From Spirochaetae bacterium HGW-Spirochaetae-4 (GTDB taxonomy: Bacteria; Spirochaetota; Spirochaetia; Sphaerochaetales; Sphaerochaetaceae), in NCBI GenBank assembly GCA_002839335.1, contig PGXU01000016.1, positions 1 to 64,000 on the forward strand: a stretch of DNA of 64,000 nucleotides, read 5' to 3'. This document shows, one piece after another, positions 9,159 through 17,840 of the stretch. Below the pieces are notes generated by a model. It was given only the letters and a program-made list of their open reading frames with translations. It was not told the origin of the DNA and searched no databases. Numbering within the stretch: the first letter of the stretch is position 1; each line of letters begins with the position of its first letter. The translations under genes were made by a program, and so were the position numbers.

Positions 9159-10142
9159 TCAGTACGGACCCCGTATGAACGCGGCAACCTTCTCTTGGTA
9201 GAACTGTTCGATCCGCTTGTGCAGGTCGGCGGACAGCGGAGGCAATTCGGAGATCGCCACATTGTCTGTCACCTGCGACGGTCGGCTCGCACCGGGTATG
9301 ACCACCGAGACCGCATCATGATCGAGGATCCAACGCAATGCCATTTGGGCCAACGTCATCCCCTCCGGTTTCAAGGCCGCCAACTCCTGAGCCAATTCGC
9401 CCCCCTTCTCGAAGGGGATTCCGGCAAAGGTCTCTCCCACATTGAATGCGGCGCCATCACGGTTGAAATTGCGGTGGTCCGTTTCTCCAAAGGTGGTGTT
9501 CCGTCCCATCTTACCGGAAAGCAATCCGCTGGCCAGAGGTACTCGGGCGATAATCGAGACCTGTTTGGCCTTGGCCTGCTCGAACAATTCGAAAATCGGT
9601 TTCTGGCGAAAGATATTGAATATGACTTGCAATGAGGCGAGGCCCTCCTGCTCGAGACACAGCAGAGCTTCCTCCATAGATTCGACACTGGCTCCGAAAT
9701 CAGCTATCTTTCCCTGCCGCTTGAGATCCCTAAGGACATCGAATACAGCTCCATCGGCCATCACCTCAAGGGGGATGCAGTGCAATTGGATCAAATCGAG
9801 CCGTTCGACACCAAGACGTGAAAGGGAGTCTTCCGTATGTTTGACAATTGCCTCGGGAGTGAAGTTGCCGGGCCACCCCGGGTTTTGGTTCCTTCCAAGT
9901 TTGGTTGCCACGAATATGTCACCCGAGAATTCCTTCAGGAACTTTCCAATGAATTTCTCACTTCTTCCATCTCCGTACACATCTGCGGTATCGAAAAAGG
10001 ATATTCCGCCGTCGACAGCAGTATGGAGGATTTGCATTGCGGTCTTTTCCTCAACATTTCCCCACGATCCTCCAATCTGCCACGTGCCGAGTCCAACCTC
10101 CGACACGAACGTCCTGTTTGTGCCAAACGATCTCTTTTTCAT
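9159..10142 (-). CDS. Aldo/keto reductase
   Basis: A 327-residue NAD(P)H-dependent reductase with the (beta/alpha)8 fold. The catalytic tetrad is visible: Asp in 'FFDTADVYG', Tyr in the same motif, Lys in 'VATKLG', and His in 'LIQLHCIP'. The C-terminal 'VIPGASRPSQVTDNV' binds the cofactor phosphate. The start at 10142 has AGGAGGG about 8 bases upstream. It resembles general sugar or aldehyde reductases; no substrate can be assigned. It lies upstream of the EamA exporter on the same strand. Confidence 0.9.
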   Translation of the reverse strand: MKKRSFGTNRTFVSEVGLGTWQIGGSWGNVEEKTAMQILHTAVDGGISFFDTADVYGDGRSEKFIGKFLKEFSGDIFVATKLGRNQNPGWPGNFTPEAIVKHTEDSLSRLGVERLDLIQLHCIPLEVMADGAVFDVLRDLKRQGKIADFGASVESMEEALLCLEQEGLASLQVIFNIFRQKPIFELFEQAKAKQVSIIARVPLASGLLSGKMGRNTTFGETDHRNFNRDGAAFNVGETFAGIPFEKGGELAQELAALKPEGMTLAQMALRWILDHDAVSVVIPGASRPSQVTDNVAISELPPLSADLHKRIEQFYQEKVAAFIRGPY

Positions 10143-10283
10143 ACCGATTCCCTCCTTGCCAATGCGTATCCACGATTCTACCATGGAAGTCGAATTTCTT
10201 CAGCCGAAACCTGTTTCGACGAAATGGGTATAGGATGACAATCTCTTATTGACATATATCAGGTGATTCCAGCATTATACTGC

Positions 10284-11549
10284 ATGACTATTCCAATTAT
10301 TATCAAGTTGCTCTCGTCTTTGGTGCTGATCATCATCCTGAACCGGGTCACCAAAAGGTTGCCTCTGGCACTTTTGGGTGGGGCTGTCTTCTTTGCCGTG
10401 TGGATCGGTCTCGGTCCCTTGGGCATACTCGAAGTCGCCGGGACCAGCCTGTTCAATTGGAATACGGTGGGATTGGTGGCATTGGTCTCCTCGGTCATCC
10501 TGTTGTCCATGCAGATGAGTGAAACCGCGATGGTCCAGGAGTTGGTCGCGAGCATCCGGAGCGCCTTTTCGCCACGGGCTTCGCTGGCTGTCATTCCTGC
10601 GGTAATCGGATTGCTTCCAATGCCGGGCGGTGCCCTTTTCTCGGCACCCTTGCTGGATAATTTCGATGATTTGCAAGGTATCAATCCGAATACGAAAACC
10701 AGCATCAACTATTGGTTCAGACATGTCTGGGAATTCGCTTGGCCACTCTATCCCGGTGTGATAGTCGCATGCGATATCGCGGGAATCGAACTTTGGCAGA
10801 TGCTGGTATACGGATTGCCATTGAGCTTCGTCTCGATTGTAGCCGGGTATTTCTTTTTTCTCAAACAGATCGGGACTTCCCATTCCGAGAGTGTGAAGAC
10901 ACAGAAGTTTTCCTTTGTTCCCTTCCTTCCCGTCTTCACAGTAATCGTACTGTATGGTCTCCTGCAATTCATTGCACCTACTTTGGGAGATTTCAACCAA
11001 TACCTGCCCATGGTGATCGGATTGTTCGCATCCCTGGTAGTCCTGCAGGTCTTGCGCCCGCTTTCCCTGGATACGTGGGTGAAAATGCTCATATCCCCGC
11101 GCATCTTCAAGATGCTGTTGATCATCCTCATGGTCAGGGTATACGGGGCGTTCATTGCGACCGAAATCAACGGAGTTTCCGTAGTCCAGTCCATGGCGAA
11201 CGAGATGCAGCATTTCGGCATACCTTCCCTGCCATTGATCATGGCACTGCCGTTCCTCACCGGCATGACCATGGGTGTCGCCGTTGGATTCGCAGGAACC
11301 GCCATGCCGGTGGTTGTCGCGCTCATGGGACCCGATCCGAATTTCGGTGTGTTGATCGGGACCGTGATTTTTGCCTATGTATCGGGCTTCATGGGGACCA
11401 TGCTCTCCCCGTTGCACGTATGTATGATCGTTACCAGCGAGTATTACAAGACAGACTTGATCCGTTCGTACCGTCCCATGGTTGTTCCGGCGGTGTTCAT
11501 GATTCTCGTCGCTTTCGGTTATATGCAGCTATTGTCAATCATTGTATAA
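10284..11549 (+). CDS. DUF401-family integral membrane transporter
   Basis: A 421-residue multi-pass membrane protein. Sequences typical of the DUF401 permeases are present: 'LLPMPGGALFSAPLLDN', 'SINYWFRHVWEFAWPLYPG' and a C-terminal 'GFMGTMLSPLHVCMIVTSEYY'. The family belongs to the ion-transporter superfamily with gluconate permeases; substrates are not established. An upstream GTG at 10263 is also possible; ATG at 10284 is preferred, but neither has a strong ribosome site. A short-chain dehydrogenase follows 42 bases later, which suggests uptake and then oxidation or reduction of a small organic acid or sugar acid. Confidence 0.82.
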   Translation: MTIPIIIKLLSSLVLIIILNRVTKRLPLALLGGAVFFAVWIGLGPLGILEVAGTSLFNWNTVGLVALVSSVILLSMQMSETAMVQELVASIRSAFSPRASLAVIPAVIGLLPMPGGALFSAPLLDNFDDLQGINPNTKTSINYWFRHVWEFAWPLYPGVIVACDIAGIELWQMLVYGLPLSFVSIVAGYFFFLKQIGTSHSESVKTQKFSFVPFLPVFTVIVLYGLLQFIAPTLGDFNQYLPMVIGLFASLVVLQVLRPLSLDTWVKMLISPRIFKMLLIILMVRVYGAFIATEINGVSVVQSMANEMQHFGIPSLPLIMALPFLTGMTMGVAVGFAGTAMPVVVALMGPDPNFGVLIGTVIFAYVSGFMGTMLSPLHVCMIVTSEYYKTDLIRSYRPMVVPAVFMILVAFGYMQLLSIIV

Positions 11550-11591
11550 TCCAAGTACAGACAACGACCGATACTGAAACGGAGGTGGGGA

Positions 11592-12359
11592 ATGTACAAG
11601 CGATTTGGTTCCGATCTGCAAGGAAAGACCGTAGTAGTCACCGGTGCCAGCAAGGGCATCGGTAGGGGCTTGGCAAAGATACTGGCCAATGAAGGGGCCA
11701 GGGTTGCCGTAGCGGCGCGGGATTTGGATTCGCTTGTTTCCCTTGCGGACGAGATTCGCCAAACCGGCGGGGTCTGTGAGCCGTTTTTCCTCAATCTGAG
11801 GAGTGTCGTCTCGATACACGAATGTTTTGCGAAAATCGAACAGCAATTCGGTCCCATCGACGTGTTGGTCAACAATGCCGGCATGGGAAATCCTATTCCT
11901 GCCGAGGATATCACCGAGGAAGACTGGGATTGGATGATGGACCTGAATCTGAAGGGAACCTTCTTCTGCTGCCAAGTGGTGGGGAAGGCCATGCTTGCAC
12001 GCAAGAGGGGCAGGATCATCAATATGAGCTCGCAAGCCTCTGTGGTCGCCATTCCGAACGAAGCCGTCTATTGTGCGTCGAAAGGTGCGGTGAACATGTT
12101 GACCAAGACACTTGCTGTCGAATGGTCGGGTAGGGGTATTACCGTAAATGCTGTGGGACCAACCTTTGTAAGGACTCCCGGAACGGCAGAGCGGCTCGAC
12201 GATCCCGAATTTCTTGCTGGTGTCCTGGCGAATATACCGAGGGGTAAAGTCGCAACCATCGAGGATGTTGCCGGAGCTGTCCTCTACTTGGCTTCCGATG
12301 CCGCCGATATGGTTACCGGAACGCTACTGCTGGTGGATGGCGGGTGGACAGCGATCTGA
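11592..12359 (+). CDS. Short-chain dehydrogenase/reductase
   Basis: A 255-residue classical SDR oxidoreductase. The cofactor motif TGASKGIG is near residue 20, NNAG follows, and the catalytic Ser-Tyr-Lys are in 'NMSSQASVVAIPNEAVYCASKG'. GGAGGTGGGGA directly precedes the ATG. The sequence resembles gluconate 5-dehydrogenase and 3-oxoacyl-ACP reductase-type SDRs. Its position directly after a DUF401 permease favours a sugar or sugar-acid substrate over fatty-acid synthesis; that is inference. Confidence 0.9.
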   Translation: MYKRFGSDLQGKTVVVTGASKGIGRGLAKILANEGARVAVAARDLDSLVSLADEIRQTGGVCEPFFLNLRSVVSIHECFAKIEQQFGPIDVLVNNAGMGNPIPAEDITEEDWDWMMDLNLKGTFFCCQVVGKAMLARKRGRIINMSSQASVVAIPNEAVYCASKGAVNMLTKTLAVEWSGRGITVNAVGPTFVRTPGTAERLDDPEFLAGVLANIPRGKVATIEDVAGAVLYLASDAADMVTGTLLLVDGGWTAI

Positions 12360-12433
12360 CCTGAACGTAGTGGTAGGGTAGTTTTTTATTTCCCTCCTTG
12401 AAGGCCTTGCGATTTTCGTCTACGATGGGGTCC

Positions 12434-13942
12434 ATGAAACGAAAGCTTATTTTCTCTGCATTGGTAGTCTTGATTGTATTGGCTGTCAGTTTTGGCCTTG
12501 TCCGACTGTTCGAGCCAGTACATATCACGGTACGTATGCAAGAAAAGTCACCGTTGAGTGCTTTGGTATCGATCCAAAGCAAAAACTTGACACAGGTATC
12601 CATACGGGTGGTTGGAAAACATGACAACGATATCGAAGTCCGGTTTCCAAATTTTGCACGGGACCATGAAATTCCGATCTTGGGTCTGTACCCGGATTTC
12701 AACAATACGGTGGAGCTGGTGTTTACCACCGACGAAGGTGTAAGCTTCTCCAGGCAACTCCGTATCAAGACCAAACCGTTGCCGCCGATGTATCCACGGT
12801 TTTCCGTCGAACGGTTTGAACCGGACCAGATTTCTCCCGGAATGATCTTCATGCATCTGGGGCACTATGACGAAACTGGGGACTTCACCTCCTTGCCCGC
12901 CGCCATCGACGAATATGGCCAGGTCCGATGGTATTACATCGGTGAGATCGGACATGTCATGAAACGGCTTCCGAATGGCAATCTACTCATTCAAGGTAGC
13001 AGGCAAGGTACCACGCAGGACAACCTGTTGTTGGAAATCGATATGTTGGGTAGGACAGTGGCCATCCGAGCCGAAGTGCAAACGGGAATCCACCACGATA
13101 TCGCCGTCATGCCGAACGGGAACCTGCTGGTGCTCTCCTCTGCGCCGAATTCATTCGAGGACGGAGTCGTGGAAGTGGATGCCAAATCCGGCGAGGTGGT
13201 GCAATGGTGGGACTTCCGTACGATTTTGGATCCGAGCCGACCACCGCAACCGCGCAATCTCGAAAAGAAGGATTGGTTGCATCTCAATGGTATCGATTAT
13301 GATCCGCTGGATGACAGTTTCATCGTATCCGGTCGGGACCAGAGTACTGTTGCCAAAGTCGACAGGAAGAGCGGGAAACTGGTATGGATCCTGGGCAACC
13401 ATGAGTATTGGCCCGAAACCCTCGAACCGTACCTGCTGGAACCTATCGGCGAGACATTCGCATGGCAATGGGGTCAGCATGCCCCGATGGTGCATCCTGA
13501 AATCCCCGGAAGGCTCATGGTGTACGACAATGGGAACGAGCGGTCGTACGACAGCCCTATTGCGGTTGGGGACAACTTTTCCCGCGCCGTTGAATTCCAG
13601 GTCAATGCACGGGCGATGCAGGTGCGGCAAGTATGGCAATTCGGAGAAGAGAACGGATCCGAGACCTTCACGCCGTTCATTGGCGATGCCAACTACCTTC
13701 CTAGCGGCAACAGGTTGATTTGCTTTGGTGGAATCACCCGTTCCTTGGATGGCCAACCAATGGAGATTTTCGATTTTGCCGCGGGGAAAATCAATCGGAT
13801 GAAGATTTCCGCACGGATTGTGGAAGTTACCGCCGACTCTCCGGCACGCGAGGTCCTCCGCATCTCCATTGCCGATCCGGACCCCAACAGTTTTCGGGGA
13901 TATCGCAGTTACCAAGCTGAAAAATATCCATTGTACTACTGA
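12434..13942 (+). CDS. Arylsulfotransferase (ASST)-like membrane-anchored protein
   Basis: A 502-residue protein with one N-terminal membrane segment (residues 4-25) followed by an extracytoplasmic beta-propeller of the arylsulfotransferase type. Family-like elements are 'AIDEYGQVRWYYIGEIG', 'GIHHDIAVMPNGNLLVL', 'DWLHLNGIDYDPLDDSFIV', 'LVWILGNHE' and 'QWGQHAPMVHP'. ASST enzymes move sulfate between phenolic compounds in the periplasm through a histidine; which His acts here needs an alignment. An ATG at 12425 and a TTG at 12398 are in frame, but 12434 starts directly before the basic-hydrophobic signal anchor. It stands alone between an SDR gene and an exported protein. Confidence 0.75.
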   Translation: MKRKLIFSALVVLIVLAVSFGLVRLFEPVHITVRMQEKSPLSALVSIQSKNLTQVSIRVVGKHDNDIEVRFPNFARDHEIPILGLYPDFNNTVELVFTTDEGVSFSRQLRIKTKPLPPMYPRFSVERFEPDQISPGMIFMHLGHYDETGDFTSLPAAIDEYGQVRWYYIGEIGHVMKRLPNGNLLIQGSRQGTTQDNLLLEIDMLGRTVAIRAEVQTGIHHDIAVMPNGNLLVLSSAPNSFEDGVVEVDAKSGEVVQWWDFRTILDPSRPPQPRNLEKKDWLHLNGIDYDPLDDSFIVSGRDQSTVAKVDRKSGKLVWILGNHEYWPETLEPYLLEPIGETFAWQWGQHAPMVHPEIPGRLMVYDNGNERSYDSPIAVGDNFSRAVEFQVNARAMQVRQVWQFGEENGSETFTPFIGDANYLPSGNRLICFGGITRSLDGQPMEIFDFAAGKINRMKISARIVEVTADSPAREVLRISIADPDPNSFRGYRSYQAEKYPLYY

Positions 13943-13990
13943 GTGCACAATTTTCTACGAGTAGGCTTCCCAATTGTAAAATATTGATGC

Positions 13991-14010
13991 ACCACACCCA
14001 ACGGTGTGGT
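13991..14010. promoter_or_regulatory. Perfect 8-bp inverted repeat upstream of exported protein
   Basis: ACCACACC (13991-13998) and GGTGTGGT (14003-14010) flank a 4-base centre (CAAC). No T-run follows on either strand, so an operator is more likely than a terminator. It lies 39 bases before the ATG at 14049, where it could overlap a promoter. Confidence 0.45.
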
Positions 14011-14048
14011 ACTATCGATGTGTCATCTGTTACAGGAGGAGGACTAGT

Positions 14049-14990
14049 ATGAAGAAGATAGTGGTTGTGTCGATACTTGTTGGTATCGTCTTGACCGGTT
14101 CCTTGTTTGCCACACGACAGAATCTTTCACTGGGTATGTGGGGTGATGCCTACAATCTTCGGGATATCCCGAATACCGAAGCACTCGAATATTCGCTGTA
14201 TCCATATCTGAAATACGACCTGGGTGATGTGGCCCAGGATGCGTTGACATTGTATATGCAGGTTGGCCTTCCCTATGTCATCGGCGACGGGTTGGATACG
14301 CTGTTTCCCGACGGTTCGTTGGCACTGAATTATAGAATCCGTTCGGAAAGTTCCGATGCTTTCATCAATACCGGACTTACGTCCACAATCAACCGATATT
14401 CGACACCCGACACAGTGCTTGCCAATACCGCCTACTTGTATTGGTACCCATTCAACAAGGCCCAGGAAGTGTATGTGGACGACAGGTATAACGAATTTAT
14501 CGACGGAATACGTTTCGGCTTTGGCTTGGACGCTGGTGCCGATCTCGGCTACCTGTTCGAGGATCCGGAAATCGAGACGGTTGTGCATGGGGCGCTTGTC
14601 GGCAGGATGCTGGCTGGAGCACAGCTCAGCGACCGGATCTGGCTGTCAGCCGACTTGAGGGTGCAGACCCCCGGTGGACGGTATTTCTTGGAAAATGAAA
14701 CATATACGCTTGGGTTCGATTCCGAGCTATCCATGAGCCTTGCATTCATGGGCAGCAGATTCCAGGCCTTCGGCGGTATGGATGCGTCCCTGAATGTTGC
14801 CGATGTCTATACCCAGGATGGATTTCTGGACGGTACCGAATATTCGTATGACTTCATGCTGTGGGGAGAGCTCGCTTTCTTCATCATCGAGGACCTCAAT
14901 GTCTATGCAGGTGTTGAATTCACCGGAAGCAGGGGAAGTCTCGACGATGAGCTCGTAGCATACGTCGGTTTGCAATATTTCTTTCTCTAA
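14049..14990 (+). CDS. Exported protein, probable outer-membrane beta-barrel
   Basis: A 313-residue protein with a signal peptide (residues 1 to about 20, ending GSLFA) and a mature part rich in alternating aromatic and polar residues (for example 'YTLGFDSELSMSLAFMG' and 'YVGLQYFF'), as in outer-membrane barrels. It ends close to an aromatic residue (FFL). AGGAGGAGG lies 7 bases before the ATG. It has no recognised family. The inverted repeat at 13991-14010 lies just upstream and may regulate it. Confidence 0.7.
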   Translation: MKKIVVVSILVGIVLTGSLFATRQNLSLGMWGDAYNLRDIPNTEALEYSLYPYLKYDLGDVAQDALTLYMQVGLPYVIGDGLDTLFPDGSLALNYRIRSESSDAFINTGLTSTINRYSTPDTVLANTAYLYWYPFNKAQEVYVDDRYNEFIDGIRFGFGLDAGADLGYLFEDPEIETVVHGALVGRMLAGAQLSDRIWLSADLRVQTPGGRYFLENETYTLGFDSELSMSLAFMGSRFQAFGGMDASLNVADVYTQDGFLDGTEYSYDFMLWGELAFFIIEDLNVYAGVEFTGSRGSLDDELVAYVGLQYFFL

Positions 14991-15042
14991 ATACAATAGG
15001 TTGGGGTGAGGCAGGTTGGTACCGCTTCGCCCCACTTGCCTT

Positions 15043-16419
15043 TCAAGCATCGAAGACTTGTGGTTCCCACAGTGGTTCCATCGCCTCCGATGTGGTTTGC
15101 AATGCCTCGAAAATCGCTTCGGAAAGCTTCGACAACCGTTCTTTCCTTGAAAGACCCTTCGCGGTTTCCCCAATCTCAGAGACCCTTACAGGAGAGCCGA
15201 CCGAAACCAAGGCTTTCTTGCCTTTGGGACTATAGCGTGTGTTGATGTTACCGCCTTGGACCCGATTCAACACATCCAGCAGACTGAGGGCATACTCGCA
15301 AGCCCTTCCGGTTGAGCAGGGAGCGGCGATGTAGGATGGGTCGACATACTGCAGGACATCCACCAGTTGCGAGTGGCGCGCATATACGTGGGCTTCCAGG
15401 GCATGGAAATCGGCGATGCTTCTTCCCAGTTGTGGCAACTGGTTGGGAATGAACCTATGCGGATGGATGGCTTCCACCGCACTGTAGCGGATCCTGAACA
15501 ATCGGTCGAGCAACGAACCTTGGGGTTCGACCAAAGCCAACATCTCCGCCTTGAGCATGGCAATTTCACAGATTTGGAGGATACGTTCCCGCAGATCCCC
15601 GTCATCTTTTTTCCTATCGATCGCGTACAATTGTTCCAATAGTTCGACTGTCAGTTGTGTCGCTTCGAGCAACAACTCCAATGGTGGTCGTGATTCGGGA
15701 TTCTCAAGGTGCAATCCTGTTTGCTCTTCCCATCGGTGCATCACATTGCGGATAACCTGCAGGGGGTCGTCGCCGTGGCGGTACCCGATCGCTACAGGAA
15801 TTATCGTCACTTCCTTGTCGTCCGAACCACCCCAGACCGCGAGCGATGCCACACCTGCCGCCAACGGGCTGCACCGGTACATATGGTAGGTGACTTGGCT
15901 TTCCGGGGCCAACGCGATCGGAAATGTTCCGTCACGCATCTCACGTCTCAGGATATCGAGTCCATTCTTATTGTTCCCACGGTTTTGCACAGGGACACAT
16001 CCGATTTTCGGAAACAACCAGGCGGCGGCCTTTCCAGCCCAATCGAGGACATCGCTCCCATAGAGGAAGCGGGCATGGGGGATGATCCGATCTTCCTTGC
16101 GCCTGGTACGGTTGCGCTTGCGGATCATCCGCTGCAGCTTCCTGTTCAACGCGTACATCATGACCGGAGCATCTTCCTTGGCAACATGGCGGAATGCGAT
16201 CACCAACCGTTGTTCCCCATTATAGAAGCGTTCCAGTTCATCGATGAGAAGCTCCGCATCCGCGATTTCAACGTTCCGAACCCCTTCGAGGATCCGCAAG
16301 TACCAGCCGCCCACCACTATCATGAAACGACGTGCCTTTGCCGAGTAGCGCGGCGCGACAAAACCGCGACCCGCTGTTGCCCTGGGCAGGACCATGAGCC
16401 GCTCCTTCCGCTTACCCAT
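15043..16419 (-). CDS. Acyltransferase-like protein (PlsC/GPAT superfamily, divergent)
   Basis: A 458-residue protein whose middle part resembles glycerolipid acyltransferases: 'HARFLYGSDVLDWAGKAAAWLFPKIGCVPVQ' and 'GTFPIALAPESQVTYH' correspond in layout to the acceptor-binding and EGTR regions, but neither the classical HxxxxD nor EGTR motif is intact as written. The C-terminal 170 residues are helical with no known match. The start at 16419 overlaps the last codons of the upstream GPH transporter by 8 bases, so the two are coupled. Role in lipid or surface-glycolipid acylation is likely but not certain. Confidence 0.6.
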   Translation of the reverse strand: MGKRKERLMVLPRATAGRGFVAPRYSAKARRFMIVVGGWYLRILEGVRNVEIADAELLIDELERFYNGEQRLVIAFRHVAKEDAPVMMYALNRKLQRMIRKRNRTRRKEDRIIPHARFLYGSDVLDWAGKAAAWLFPKIGCVPVQNRGNNKNGLDILRREMRDGTFPIALAPESQVTYHMYRCSPLAAGVASLAVWGGSDDKEVTIIPVAIGYRHGDDPLQVIRNVMHRWEEQTGLHLENPESRPPLELLLEATQLTVELLEQLYAIDRKKDDGDLRERILQICEIAMLKAEMLALVEPQGSLLDRLFRIRYSAVEAIHPHRFIPNQLPQLGRSIADFHALEAHVYARHSQLVDVLQYVDPSYIAAPCSTGRACEYALSLLDVLNRVQGGNINTRYSPKGKKALVSVGSPVRVSEIGETAKGLSRKERLSKLSEAIFEALQTTSEAMEPLWEPQVFDA

Positions 16420-17749
16420 TGGATGGCTCCCGCCGCTGGAGCATGGCGGCATAATACTCCTTGTCGATTGGATAGCGACGGAGTATCCATATGCCGACGA
16501 GATACCACACGAGTGGAATAGGACCACAGATCAATTTGATGCCGATCGCCGCCAAGGCCGAAGGTTCGTCGGGCGTATAGGCGAAAAGGGCGAGTATCCA
16601 CCCGTTCAACGCCAAGGCGAAAGCTTGTCCGATCTTGCTCGAGAAGGTCCACAGGCTTGAGAATACGCCCTCACGCCGAACATTGCCGTGGTGTATCGCA
16701 TCGTGTTCCACCACATCGGGCAAGATGGCGTGGGGCATCACATAATGGGTCGACAGTCCTACACCCGCCAAACCCATGACCACCACAGCCGCCGTCGGAC
16801 CGATGATTTCGCCAAGGAGGGAGAACACCATGACCCCGACTCCCATGATACCCATACCAATCATGTAACAGGCTTTTTTTCCGATCCGCTCCGAGATTTT
16901 TACCCAGATGGGGATGCAGAGGAGACTGGTCGCCAAGAGGAGGACAAGCGCCATTTGGAATAGCCCCCCATTGCCGAAGATGTAGGTGAAGTAATAGACC
17001 AGTGCCCCTTGCACCATCGAAGTGCCGGCGATGAAGAAAGCCCAGGGAAATAGCGCGGTGAGGAATACCTTGTTCTTCAATGCCTCCGTATAGGTAGTGA
17101 AGAATCCCTTCTCGGGTTGGTTTTCCAAATGTTGCGGTTCCCTGACCGCCCAGATGGTGATCAGTGTGGTCAAAAGCATGACAGCGCCCATGATATAGCC
17201 CATGACCGACCACCCGAGATCCACCGAGGGGGCGAACAGGTCGATGATCGGCATGACCGCACCAGCTCCGACAAATGTTCCGAGTACGGCAAAGCTCATC
17301 CGGTATGCGGTCAGAAGTGTCCGTTCGTTGTAGTCGTCGGTCAATTCGGGCAGCAGCGCCGCATAGGGTATGTTCACCAGGGTGTATGCGGTGTTCAACA
17401 GACAATAGAGGAATGTAAGGTAGACAAATAGTGTCGTTTGGGACTGGAATGAGGGTCGGGTGAACATCATTCCCATGGTGAAGAAGGATACGATTGCGCC
17501 GACGAACATATAGGGTCTGCGTCTTCCCCATCGCGAACGGGTCCTGTCCGACACATACCCCGTGATCGGGTCGGTGACGGCATCCCAAATCTTGCCTATC
17601 ATCAGTACCGTTCCCGCAAGGGCTGCAGACAGATGCACGATATCCGTGAGGAAAAAGAGCAGGTAGAATCCAATAACGGTGAAAAAGAGATTGCCCCCCA
17701 AATCACCGATGCCGAAACCCAATTTGATTCGTCGTGTTACAGTGCCGAT
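16412..17749 (-). CDS. GPH-family sugar:cation symporter, apparent ATC start
   Basis: A 445-residue, 12-segment transporter of the glycoside-pentoside-hexuronide family (MelB type). The hallmark N-terminus 'LGFGIGDLGGNLFFT' and 'DAVTDPITGYVSDRTRSRWGRRRP' are clear. The only in-frame ATG/GTG/TTG near the start is TTG at 17722, which would cut into the conserved N-terminus and has no ribosome site. ATC at 17749 has AGGTAGG about 8 bases upstream and restores a normal N-terminus; an in-frame stop closes the frame four codons before it. It lies downstream of cstA by 91 bases and overlaps the acyltransferase-like gene. Confidence 0.85.
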   Translation of the reverse strand: MGTVTRRIKLGFGIGDLGGNLFFTVIGFYLLFFLTDIVHLSAALAGTVLMIGKIWDAVTDPITGYVSDRTRSRWGRRRPYMFVGAIVSFFTMGMMFTRPSFQSQTTLFVYLTFLYCLLNTAYTLVNIPYAALLPELTDDYNERTLLTAYRMSFAVLGTFVGAGAVMPIIDLFAPSVDLGWSVMGYIMGAVMLLTTLITIWAVREPQHLENQPEKGFFTTYTEALKNKVFLTALFPWAFFIAGTSMVQGALVYYFTYIFGNGGLFQMALVLLLATSLLCIPIWVKISERIGKKACYMIGMGIMGVGVMVFSLLGEIIGPTAAVVVMGLAGVGLSTHYVMPHAILPDVVEHDAIHHGNVRREGVFSSLWTFSSKIGQAFALALNGWILALFAYTPDEPSALAAIGIKLICGPIPLVWYLVGIWILRRYPIDKEYYAAMLQRREPSNG

Positions 17750-17840
17750 GGTGTTTTCCTACCTTGGACTCGTCAGAATGTCAGTAGTCTAAATCCTAAT
17801 GCCGGTAAATACAAGCAAATCGTTGTGACCGATGGGTTGT

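Noticed and set aside
10275-11417. 380-codon open frame on the minus strand
   Set aside because: Antisense to the DUF401 permease; composition is unlike a real protein.
15000-15042. Possible hairpin between the convergent genes ending at 14990 and 15043
   Set aside because: The stem needs several wobble pairs, the loop is long and no clear T-run follows; not convincing as a terminator.
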